Of a stretch of 64,000 nucleotides of DNA, positions 49,583 through 61,200 are shown piece after piece. Below the pieces are notes generated by a model. That model did no database searches. It saw nothing but the letters and a program-made list of their open reading frames with translations, and was not told the DNA's origin. This DNA comes from Dromaius novaehollandiae (lineage: Eukaryota; Chordata; Aves; Casuariiformes; Dromaiidae). The stretch spans positions 41,047,981 to 41,111,980 of the forward strand of contig NC_088098.1 of assembly GCF_036370855.1 (NCBI RefSeq), given 5' to 3'. Made by a program: the position numbers and the translations under genes. The first letter of the stretch is position 1; each line of letters begins with the position of its first letter.

Positions 49583-49795
49583 CTACGACATATGATTTTG
49601 CTGTGTAGTTTGCTGCTGTTGCTGTTGCTGAATAAGCAATTGCTGCTGCTGCCGGCGTCGTGCTGTTCTCAGTTTTTCGAAACGAGCCTCCATCTCCTCC
49701 AGCACTTTGGGAGTGTAGCGTACCACCAGTTTTACACTATCCTTAGCTGCCTTCAGGAGCTCCACTGCTTTTTCATGGTGTTCACCTTCCACGCT
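49583..49795 (-). CDS. LIN7A: LIN7A terminal coding exon (PDZ end, coiled coil, Gln-rich tail, stop)
   Basis: It starts after ctttcag with AGC (Ser-Val-Glu-Gly-Glu) and ends at TAG (49583-49585), 71 codons including the stop. It carries the last PDZ strand and helix, a charged coiled-coil segment ([16 protein letters not shown]), then a run of glutamines encoded by mixed CAG/CAA ([18 protein letters not shown]). Confidence 0.95.
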   Translation of the reverse strand, partial: SVEGEHHEKAVELLKAAKDSVKLVVRYTPKVLEEMEARFEKLRTARRRQQQQLLIQQQQQQQTTQQNHMS

Positions 49796-52700
49796 CTGAA
49801 AGCAAGGATTTAACAATAAAAATGCTGTTTTGATCCAGAGTTTTGTCCTCTTTTTATGCTTGCTGCCATGGAAAGGCTGTTAGGGTTTTAAGACATTTAC
49901 ATAATTTAGATTTTTCAAGGGACCATTAAAGGAAAGTGTTCAATTAAATGAGATTTATGCAGTATTCAGAATGTATTCATTTCCACATTTTAAACCAATA
50001 ACCCAACTAATCTGCTTTAGGTTGCATTACAAACCTGATCTCTGGTCTGTGTGAAAAGGAGGGCAAATACTCCATAAGCTTCAAGCAAACAAAAATAATG
50101 TAAAAAAATCTCCTGCAGTAAAAACCCAACTAATCTGTTTGAAAGATACAAAAAAGTGGTATTCAGTGAACATTAAACCTTATTTAAACGTTGGTAAGAA
50201 GTGAAGGAACTGCAAGTTTGAAATTGCCTTTTTCCTTCTTATGTGCTGGCCCTGTATGGATCCTGTATGTAGAAATAAAGCATTTGCCTAAGTGTAGAAG
50301 CATGAACATGCCCATTACTTTCTGGGACATCTTGTGTATTAGAAAGCTAATGGGATCACTCAAGCACTTTACATGTGTATGATACTGGTTCTATATTGGA
50401 AATATCTCGTTAGCTGTAAGCAATCAAACACTGAAACATTTCAAGTTCTTGCCTAAGGAACTATTTTCCCTCCTTTTCTTCAAAATGGTTTATAGTAAGG
50501 TGATATCTGCTGTGAAATCAAATGTTTTCTCTGAGGGTTCAAGCTCCTATTTGTATGCTAACATTGTTTTAAGCAGTAAATCTCCCAAAAAGGGAGATAA
50601 TTTGGCTGCAAAAACAGTATTTAATGGCTTCCACTAAATGGCTTGACTGGAGTGCTTTTCAGGCATGCAGATTGTTCTGCACCTCAGGAGAAAGGGTGGA
50701 ATTTTCTAATGGTACATGATTGCCCACATATGTTGTAAGATATATTCCAACAAACAAAACTGTCTCTGTGCAGAAAGAAAAAAAAACCCTCAAAACTGAG
50801 ATTGTCAAATGGATTTTAGACCATTTAAAAAAATAAATCATTTTCTCCCCACAAAATAAGAAATCAAAGTTACACTACATGCTGTGTTTTAAAACTCTTA
50901 TGTATACCATGCTATTTAAAAGGAAACTATACCCATAGGCCTCCAAAAAGCAGCAGCAGTGTTCAAAATATTTGAAGTTCAATTCATACTAAATGAATAA
51001 TTTGGCATCGTTATAGCAACTGCCAGATGTTAGAAGAAAATTCTGTCTATTTTCATCTCTCCTATTTGACTGTGAGTAGCACTGTGTAAGAAGAGTGAAT
51101 AAGAATTACTTCTGCTATGGCAAGGTATGAGCTAGCAATAATACTATAAAAGTTAAAAAAAGCAAACACAATACACTTCTACATAAATAATATACACTAC
51201 ACAATTCAAGCTTATCATCTGGCTGTGTATACTCCTGCCTCCTGTTAAATGTCCTTCAACATATTAATCCAAATAATTATTTCATGGCTGGGTCAACTGA
51301 CTGCACTCAAGTGTTTCTATAGAAACGTAAGATGCTTCAGAAAAAGTTAATGCAACTTAGAGAAATAATGAATGTCATTTCAGGTGCTGAAATGATTACC
51401 AGAAACGGAGGAAACCTTGAAGTAAATATCCATTTGGTTGTTGAAATAAATGACCTAATATTTTTGAAGTATAAGTTCATGAAATTCCTCCAATGTGCTT
51501 CCTATGCATGAATCTTACATAAAATTTATGACTTGTGATGATTAGATTTGTTAGAAGTGACTGGGATAAACCTGCTGAACAAGCCTAGCTACCCAAAAGT
51601 AGTTTGGAGAAAACAGAATTTCATTACAGATTTTGGAAAAGATGAAATTACTGTTGCATAAGAAACAGTAAATGTGTCTCATGCTCCAGAGTTGAAATAG
51701 AAAACTGTAGATGCACAGGGTGTTCTGTGAAACTGCTTTAATGAAGTCATCATGAACTAAAACCTCTTCCTCATGTTTCCGAGCCCATAACTGCTCAATA
51801 CTAGGAGACAAGATCATCACCAGTGATTCAGTTAAACAGTTAATGTGACTGTTTTTTTATAACTCATTGCTTTGTGACATGGTTTCTGTAAAACACTTCT
51901 CATCTTGAAAAGAGTAGTATGAAACTTTGCATTCTTCTGTATTTCGCTTTTTCCTCATGAACTGCAGTCAGTATGTCTTGGCTCAGATATTCAGAAGAAA
52001 TGTCACTGTGTTCACAGTGTGTCATTATCTCTTTTGCTCTTGTGCTGCTCAGAACAGGCTGTGGAAAAAAGTTGCATACTGCTGATTTACAGGAAGTAGC
52101 TAAAGTATTCATTTGCTTTCAGAGAGTCAGCTGGTTCTAACTGACATCAATAAGCAATTATAACTGTATCTGCTCTTTAGGGGAATAAAAAGATGGTGTA
52201 TTTTAATACTTCGCACAACTTAGTAAATTTTATTTAATTCATGACTGCTGATTTTCTTTCCCATTTGCCTCAGGCCTTATTCTTCCAGTTTACAGCCAGC
52301 TTTTTCTAATTAGAAATGAAGGGTTTGACTTTGTTGCTATCCAGGTCAATGGAAAAATCCCATTGGCTTGAACAGTTACAGTACGGAATTAAGTCTAAAG
52401 CTCTGAACCATAGCTGAAGTGAGGAAAATAACAAAGGCAAAAGAAAGGACAGTGCTTCTAAATATCAGTCCTTCTCTCCAAACTTACCTAACTCAGGTCT
52501 AACCAATGAAAGCCAAGTTTTCAGTGGCACTTAATACCATTGCTGCACTTGCTCTTAACAACTTTAGTGCTGCTTGCACTGATATGTCCAAGGCATTACA
52601 AATGCTTTACCTGCACAGCTGTAGCTGTGGAACCTATATAGAAAAAACCCTTATAGTAGAAGAGAGAGTTTATACCAGGAAAGGGAGTTCTGCTGCTGCT

Positions 52701-55700
52701 GGATTTCTCCTGTGTCTGTAAACCACAGGGGTTGTGCTGGCAAACAACTCCTGCTGTTATCAATCATGCCTATACAAGGGATTTTGCTGCCTGGATCACA
52801 CTGGTTCAGAACATTGTGAGGATCTGGCACTCATGCTACTTTAAGACTGCCCACCAAACACCAATTTAATAAATTTGCTTGACTAAAAATGTGTAATCCC
52901 ACTTCAATGTCAAAAAATATAGAGAGATACAGAACAGGGTATGAATATTCAGAATGCATATCCTGATTTAATATGCAATTTTTGATTATATGTATTTATT
53001 TATATATACTTACATATTTATTTCTCTTGTAGCATTGACAGATTGCCTCAAACAGAATGATACAAAATGCTGTTGAGATAAGAATAGCTCAAAGAACTGC
53101 AGATACAGTGCAGGGAAACACTAACCATTACTGTATCCAGGCATACAGAATTGCAGTAAATATAGACAAAAAAAATTTTCCACTCTTGCAGGCAAAAAAA
53201 AGAAGAAAGAATCTGATTGTTACCCCACAAGCTGAGAAACTGAGAAGAATATTTCTATTAGATATACGAAAGCAAATGCTTGGGTGAGAAATTAGCCATT
53301 ATAAATCTATTTTGCATGTCTTTAGGTACCTGACTCACACCAGGTATCTGATAAATGCAGAATCTTTGCCAGATATGAACAGCTATCAGCAAGTGCCTTT
53401 GCTGAGCCATCTGCAGGGCTTACTGCTTTCAATTTCCTTTACTTTCAGGGGGTGTGGGACAAAAGCATGTAACAAAACCTCCAGCACAATGAGAAAGCAA
53501 TTTTTTTAACATCCGTTGAAACAGCTCAGGGAACAGTCATCCCAGTCATGCTGGGATAACGAGTCTGGATTCTGAACACGCAGCTCTAATTTTATGTTGA
53601 CAATTATAAAGTTGGATAACCACCAACTTCTGAGCAGAAACAAGTTGCAGATATTTCATTTTCATCTCATATTCCACTGCCAAGTCATCTGTTGTATTGT
53701 ACATACTGTATATTATTTGCTTTTCTTCAGATAAATTAAGAGAAGCACAGAATGAACTAGTCCCAGAGAACATTGTTAAATTTAGCCATTTCTCCTGCTG
53801 TCTCAAGCTGTCTGCAAACAAATTACTGCTTCTATAATTTTTGCCTTTTTATGAATTATATTATATGGGCTTAATTCAGCCCAAGACTGGTTTGTGAACT
53901 GTTGCTGATAAGCATTATTTCGAGTGTTCAAGAACTGCAATTCATACTTTAAATTCTGTTGTTTAGACTCAGAACATGGAAATATTTCTGTTGCACCTCA
54001 GAATCAGCTTTCTGATGTGCCAACATGCAACTGTGAATTTTACATCATATTTTCTGCTCTATTAGTGTAATATACATTCTAGAGCACATTCATGAAATTG
54101 TTTGAACAGAACGTCATGAAAGAGAGGTGACAACAGAGTAAAAGTCAATATATCTTAACGTTTGAAGGTTCACCATTTTCCTCCCCAGTGTTTGCCTAGA
54201 TGTCATTGACATCGAAAGGATTTTCTGAGAACTCTCAATCAACCAGTAAATATAACCTTTTTACCTGCATTTTTTATTCATCTATTGAAAGTAGCGCTGA
54301 ACAAAAACAAAATTATGTGACCCAGCTCCAACCAGTAAAGTAATTATTAAATGTTCAGTTGATTTAGTTTTCCTGGAGAGTAAATGATCATTTTGGTGGT
54401 TTGTCTTTTTTGTTTCGCATTTTTTCTTCACATTGTGTACAGTGACTAGCCAGTTTACAGACTTATTCTGTCTCTTCAGATAACAAGATGGTTTACAGAA
54501 GAAGTGGTAAAAATCTGTTTGAGGTGTTGCACTGGTATTCTGTCTCAAGAGAGGGGGAATAACTATTGTTGAGGGAAACAGATTACTGCTCATACAACAT
54601 GAGAGCATTTGGAAATCAGCATTTTTCATTGTTTACAGGCTTGCAATGAAGAGAAAATTAAAGTTGGAAAGTCTTATAACTGCATATAAATATAAATTCA
54701 GGAATTGCTCCTACATGCCTTTTGTGTAGTTCAGCAGGAGGTCTGGATGGAGGTTTTGCATGAAAAAGGATTTTCAGTGAGAGAAGTGTGTGGTTATATG
54801 CTAACCTGTTTTGATAGTTTACATTCCCTTGTAAAAGGGAACTAAGGCAAAACGAAAGGCAGAATTTGACCCATATAGTTGGAACCTTATTTTAACTTCT
54901 CTCTATTCCAACATCCCTTTTTATTTTTTTAGCTCCATACTGATGTTCAGAGTGAAACTACTGCAAAACACTCCACCTTAAAGTATTTAAATACATGAAA
55001 AATGACTATGCAGAAATGTAACTTTTTATTGAATGTACATACTCCTTGTATGTATTTACTTGAACAGCTGATTTCACTGACAAATATTATAGCCGGATGA
55101 CTGTCAGTGGAATAAATCTGGAATGTACCCTCTACTGCAAATCAGCAGCAGATATGCTTACTAAATTTGATTATATGTGTTCAAACCCTCTGAAGGTCAC
55201 AAGACTGCACAAATGTCTCTGAGACATCACTGGACTTGGAAAGGCCTGTGTGCCTCACAGTCTATGAAGTACAAGAAGGAAGAAACCCAGTTTTACTCTT
55301 CTACTACAGAAGTAATTTGCATAATTATCAGTTAGGGAAATCATGGTTTCCTCATAAATTGAGCATGTGATGTGGACTGAAAATGAAGCTCTTCTAACAA
55401 CCCCCATTACAACAGAAATTGTAGTGGAACAAAGTTATCCGTGCAGCTTTGCCTCACTGCACCACAAATGCACAGTGAAGGACTCTCACAGAGTTAATTC
55501 TTTTCTATCTCATGCTGACTGCATTTTAAATCAAGGTATTGGAAAGGCTGAGGAAAATGAAAAATCTAGCACAAGATGAAAGCTCTATCAAATTTTCACA
55601 TACCACTCCGTTAACAGAAAGTAGCTGGTCCCCCCGTTTGAGCCCTCCATGCCTTTCTGCCACTCCTCCAGGAATAATGCGAGAAATATAAATAGGAGAA

Positions 55701-58242
55701 TTTTGTTCCTTTCCTCCCATCACGTTAAAGCCCAAGCCTTCATCAGTCTTTGGCAGCTCCACCACTCGCGGGTGTGAATGGCCTTCACTTGCAGCAAAAG
55801 CAGCAACTGTTGCCTGGAAGAAGAGAGAGTGATGTGGCTATCTAGTGAGAACACTGAGGCGCTCTGTTGTTTGTTTTGCAGGAAGAACTCATCGTTATGA
55901 AAACATTTCAGTATCTTATTCTGCCTTCTTCCCTAATTATCCCAAAGCACTTTACAAAAATTAAGTTCCATGCCAATGCTTTTGAAATAAGGGGATAAGC
56001 AGAGGAACAGAGAGTTCAGGTGACTTGTCAAAGATAACGCAGAAAGTTAGCAGCAGAGCCAGAAGTAGACACCAGGAAGCCTGCCTGAGTGGTGGTGAAC
56101 ACTTGTGATCTCCCTAGCGCGTTTCTTCTTTGCCTCTTCTTTTCACAGGAGAAAAGGTTCATTACAATTGGATAAGATAATGTGACCTATACTGTGTTAG
56201 TTGAAATAAAGTGAACAAACTGAACTGTTAACTCTCTGCTCTGCTCTCAGATGTATGGGACTGGTTTTTTTATTCTTCGGGGACAAAAAGAATCCTGCAA
56301 GGTTATTCTTATTTTTAAAAGTTTAATTTATAATTGTGAAATCTCACAAACTAAATAACTCCTGGAACAGGAATATGAGTTTTTACAATATAATTGGATC
56401 AAAGTGTTTACTGGAAAATTAAATCTTGAGACAATGGATTTATAAATCAATTAAAAAATCCTAGATCGTTATTCCTACTGCAGAAAAAAATAAAATCATG
56501 TAACAAACGGTAAAGCTTGCATCCAGGAAAATATTACATCTTCTACTTCATTTTTCACTAGAAGTGTTTTGCTACTTTAATTATAAATCTCAGCATGATT
56601 AAATAAACATTAGAAAAATCTTTTATCCTTTGACATGTGTTTGTAGTCCAAACTGCTAGAACAATTCCGCATTATACTAATATTTTTGAGCATTTTAATC
56701 ATACTTATGCTTATTAGAAGCTAGTGGATGATGTGGTACAATGGATCATTCTCAGTTATATGTTTTTGCACATGCAGACCTTGTAATCATGCATACATTT
56801 TACATCAGACATGAATGCACTAAGAGAATGCAATGCAGACAGCCCAGAAATAACCAGGAAATATTGCGATATTGAAACAATGCTTTGTAACCCTGCTGTT
56901 CTATATGAATAAGAAATGAGAATGGCAAACACTAATTGGATTTCTCCCATTTACTATGCAACATAGCAATCATGTCTATGTTTACCTGCAGTGTAGGCCA
57001 ACCAAGATCTAATACACACATTCCGCTATAAAGTAGCATAGACCTTACAAATTTACATTGTTCATCTGAAGTTTCAATCAGAAGAAGGTTAAAACCAGAA
57101 AACAGCCTACAGAAAAGAACATACTATTTAGGAAGGAAAATATACTACAATTTATTGTATAATATGTTATTTGCTGGCTACCATATGGCTTGCTTCTCTA
57201 GAATATTGTAGGAATCTTTTTAGAACATACTCCAAACTTTCATCTTCTGCGGTAGTTTTAAATAAAAATCTCTAATGCAAATACACAGTGGCAAGATCTT
57301 AGGTCCATCAACATTTCTGGGAGTTTTGTTACTAACTTCACAGGAGCAGAACCAAAAAAATTTTCTCTAAAACAGCTTTATGGCTTTTGCAGGTTTATCT
57401 GCTTTGCACAGTACCTGCTTTACCACCCAAAAGACAGTCTCCAGTGCAAAATGATAATGGGGAAAATACAGCCATGCCAGGCCTCCCCTTTTGGAATTAT
57501 CATTGTGCATATTATGAAAATACAGACCATATTAAATACTGGCAAATAAAGCATATTCTTTCTTGGTTGCGTGAATTCCCTTAGAAAAATTATCATTTTA
57601 GTAGTAGTAGTAGTAATGCAGCCATCATGGTCTAAGGATCTGAGATAGGCAGGTTCATATGGCTAGAGGGACTATACCTTAACAAAGCAGGCAACGCTTC
57701 AGAAAAAGTGGGCTTGCATTTGGCTGTGCAGTCTCTTGGTCAGGCCATTTTTATCATTGTACATCCTTACTACTCGCTCAATACCTGCAGTTCCCACTAC
57801 TTAAAGAGGAATTTTGTCTGTTTAGTTTCTGTCTCCCAAATCATTGTGCCCTCCTGGATATGCTGTATGGGAAAATAGTCCATTAAAATACTGTTTTTCA
57901 CAGGTAGACTTTGCTTTTGCAAACCAACTTTTCAAAAACCATCAAACTCTATAAAATCATTCTCTTTTCTTAAGCTACAGAAGCAGCATAAAGGTTTAAA
58001 TTTTCCATTATGATTGTTACCTGGGAAGTAGCACTGGTTCTAGACTCTGGGCTGCCACTGATGTCTAAATTTTCTTACAGTGTACACACGAATACCTGAA
58101 ACACACACGCGCACAGTCAATTACTAGGTCACTTTGGTAACACATATTTCAACAGTTGCACGTATCCTACCTTTGCAGTGGCCCTGGCTCGGAATTCGGG
58201 GCAGCCATTAACAGTTATGGTTTCATGCATATATTGATACAC
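49583..58242 (-). CDS. LIN7A: LIN7A (Veli-1/MALS-1) polarity scaffold, 3' three coding exons (N-terminus outside the window)
   Basis: LIN7A is a small L27-PDZ adaptor. Its L27 domain binds CASK/LIN-2 in the LIN-2/7/10 complex, and its PDZ domain holds receptors and channels at synapses and basolateral membranes. Exons in transcription order are 58242-58171, 55813-55604 and 49795-49583. They are 72, 210 and 213 bp, joined in phase 0, with cattttag, cttccag and ctttcag acceptors and gtagga and gtatgt donors. They encode the L27 end ([13 protein letters not shown]) and linker, the complete PDZ core (GLGFNVMGG carboxylate loop; [10 protein letters not shown]) and PDZ end ([18 protein letters not shown]). 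The C-terminal coiled coil and Gln-rich tail end QQNHMS. LIN7A is preferred over LIN7B/C because the Gln-rich tail ends in NHMS. The N-terminal exons (recalled residues up to TAIRE) were not found up to 64000. Confidence 0.95.
49796..55603 (-). other. LIN7A: LIN7A intron between PDZ exon and terminal exon
   Basis: 5.8-kb AT-rich intron, gtatgt donor and ctttcag acceptor. No nested gene is seen. At about 52310-52380 there is text ('aggtcaatggaaaaatccca') resembling a widespread ancient amniote repeat whose family I cannot name. Confidence 0.8.
55604..55813 (-). CDS. LIN7A: LIN7A PDZ exon
   Basis: 210 bp, 70 codons, phase 0 at both ends, starting Ala-Thr-Val-Ala-Ala-Phe after cttccag and ending Ser-Val-Asn-Gly-Val before gtatgt. 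It contains the linker, the GLGF carboxylate-binding loop and most PDZ strands. It is essentially invariant relative to the mammalian protein as I recall it. Confidence 0.96.
55925..56105 (-). mobile_element. MIR-type amniote SINE fragment
   Basis: The text 'caaagcactttacaaaaatt' followed by 'caggtgacttgtcaaagata', 'gcagaaagttagcagcagag' and 'caccaggaagcctg' matches the antisense of an amniote MIR-family SINE, including the core. It lies in the LIN7A intron 110 bp from the PDZ exon. Borders are approximate. Confidence 0.7.
57599..57614. repeat. (TAG)n microsatellite
   Basis: Five consecutive TAG trinucleotides in a LIN7A intron. Confidence 0.85.
58171..58242 (-). CDS. LIN7A: LIN7A exon encoding the end of the L27 domain
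   Basis: 72 bp, 24 codons, phase 0 at both ends, after cattttag and before gtagga. It encodes [13 protein letters not shown], the last L27 helix, then the [11 protein letters not shown] linker that joins to ATVAAF of the PDZ exon. Confidence 0.95.
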
Positions 58243-61200
58243 CTAAAATGTTCATGAAAATAAAATGAAATTAATTATAGAAGCAAAACAAGGACTTTAT
58301 TTTAACCCAGACAGGACTGTCCCTTTCCTTCATAACGCTATGTTTCATTAATGCTGTATTCATACAATCAGATGGTTGAGTAACCTTGTGAATACTTAGG
58401 TTTGCAGAAAACACCAATCCTTGTTTCTCATGCTGCTTTGCAATCCTAACTGTAAACCTTCCAACACTGTTCCCTTCCCATCTCTAGCACACCATTTTCC
58501 AAAACCGGGACAGTCGGTTCCTGCATTATCAATAGCTGGTGTTTTCCTGCAACTGATCTGAGTGGTATCTTAGCCACCACTGATGGCTTATTTGTTCTCT
58601 GAACTTTCCTGTGAACTGGAGATTTAGGAGGCTGATGTTGAAATAAAAAAGCAACTTGCTCAACAGACAGATGCTGAAGAATGGAAGTGACAAATTTTGG
58701 AGAAAGGTCACAGTACCATTTTCCATCAACCATAGAGAGGAATGGAGAGTAAGTGCTGGCAGTTTGCTATGTTAAAAGTGGACAGCGGATAAGGCAACCC
58801 TTTAGAAAGGAGTTGTACATTCACATAAATGGTATAAAATCAGCATTGTCAATATATGCAACTTTCTGCTTGTTCTTCTTTCTGGTATACATTCTTGCTC
58901 ATCTTTCTCTGGTCCTCAACTCTCCCTTTTAAATTTCTTCATTAGGGAAAAAGGAAAAGGCTTTCTCTCTCACTGCTTTTGTTCTCTAGATTTGTCTAAC
59001 TCTGTAATAAAAAATGTGAAAAATGCCTTGAGACTAGCCAGTTATCTTGAAATCAACCTTAAACAAAGTAAAAATGCTTATATACAACATACGGGCTAGT
59101 TTTTAGAAGACAAAGGTGAAGGAATGGAAAAAAACAAACAAAATTTTTTATTTAATCTTCCTCTAAAAACATCAAACCTAAAAAATTTCTTCCTACATGC
59201 AGCTGATTTACCCTGGGCATTTTCTTGACCTGCTTCATCAGGGATTTTATCCTTTTATGTGCTTTATGTCTCCAGTTGAATTCCTCAGAGAGAACCTTTG
59301 CAACTGAAGTATGTTAGCTTTGATAGTAATCTGTTTCTTGGGGTCCTTGAGGAGCGCAGACTCAATCATACTTTCTAAAATGTGTTTCTCTCTCTCTCTC
59401 TCTCGTTTGGAGACAGTTTAACAAGAGTGTCAAAACTTCCCTCTCCAATAATGTAAATGTTCCTTCAGCAGACAAGGTGTCAGGTCCTGTACTTGACTGA
59501 CCTATAAATAACAGCTTGTCTTGTCGATGGGTAAAACTCCCCCATCCCTCTGTCTTGATGACTTATTATGCAGTATTAAGTGCCACAATCACCTATCTCT
59601 CCTCACTGAGCCTGGTATCATAAAACCTGTACACTGATGAACATATTGCTACAAACACCTAAATGGGATTCAGATGTGTAGTTCATTTCTGATCTCAAAA
59701 TAAAACAAACGTAATGGCAATCCAACACTTTGAGTAATAAAATGTTTAGGATGACTGATCCCCAAACCTTTTTGAGGGATATTATACAAAAGGGAAAGAC
59801 AAAAGAGGAAAGGAGATAACAACTAATATATTACAATCTTAGCGATCTAAAATATGCTAAAGTTTCAAAGCACAGCAAAAGATTATTTGACTTGAATGTC
59901 ACCCACACAGAAGCCCTTCAAAGGCTTAATTCAGAAAAACGGTGTCCAGTGAGGAAAATTGAGACAAGGGGAGCAGGCTGAAAAATTTCATGCTGTCTAC
60001 ATTTAAAGTGAAATCCACTGGCAAAATTCACTTTGACTTCAGTAGAGGCCAGGATTTTGCTCTTAATTTTAAAAATGCAGAAAAAGACTCATATTTTATA
60101 GCCTCTAAAGGGTCTCTGTTTTGTTCTATCTTTGTACTAAATTATGCCGCTGTAAAAATGGGTTGAATCTAAATACTCAGCATTATCTGGCATAGATCAC
60201 CTCAGTCTTCCATAGATCAGTTCAATGCTTGCTCTAAGTATTATATTGCAGGAGCAAAGAGTTCATTATGTAAGAACAACTACTGTGCGGTTGCAGTAAT
60301 CAATCATTAAATACTTGTTGCTTCCAAACTCATAATGTATTGAACCACTCACTGATAACGCTGTAATTTTTTGATACCTACAGGTTCCCCTTTGTCTTAA
60401 AGCACGAGAGCTGATTGTCTGTATTACCCCTGCTTGCACAGTTATAAATGCTGTGGTTGGCTGAAATGTCTAAAAGCATATGTTGTTTAGCATATATTGT
60501 ATATTGAGCTATTATGACACTGAATTGTTTTGAAAATAGACCACATTTGAGATATAGCAACAGTTATTGAGAAATTTTTATGATATTCATTACTAAGGTA
60601 AATATCACAAAAGGTAGCTGATAATCATACATTCAGGTGATTATTAGGTAGGCCTGATGTGCTGTAACTCTATACTGGCTGTATACTATCAGTATCTGGC
60701 AGCCTTCGTAATAGCCAATATGTTATCATAGTAACTAATTTGTAAAATGGTGAAAGAGCAAACTCCTTAGTGTGTGGTTAAACTAACAGATGTTAAAAAA
60801 GAATCAACCAATACAAAACCACCTGAAAAACTGATCAATAATGCCACGTAATCCCTGTGATCATTTGTAAATTCTTGATGATAATGTAATTAAAATGGTG
60901 TTCTGCAAACAGTTACCAGTGATGATAACATCTATAGTACAGTTTCTAGGAAAAGAAATCTTGCATGTCAAATCTCTCTCTATAAGCAACAGATGGGATC
61001 AGTCCTGAAAACCTGCTTGAGGCAGTAGCAAATCCAGTTTTCCTATTTGATGGTTATGTAATGTTTAATATAATTTCGATTAAGGAGGATAAAACATAAA
61101 CCTAAATGACTTTCTTATTATTAAGTTTAGCAATACAGGGATTAACTGCATGTGTTCCAACAAGCCCCTTCAACTCTTTGTAGGGTTCAGCTTGCTCATT

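Larger units (their letters stand above)
55814..58170 (-). other. LIN7A: LIN7A intron between L27-end exon and PDZ exon
   Basis: 2.36-kb intron, gtagga donor and cttccag acceptor, with a MIR fragment at its 3' side. A (TAG)n microsatellite lies at about 57599-57614. It is followed by 'gcagccatcatggtctaagg', which looks like part of a dispersed repeat I cannot name. Confidence 0.8.
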
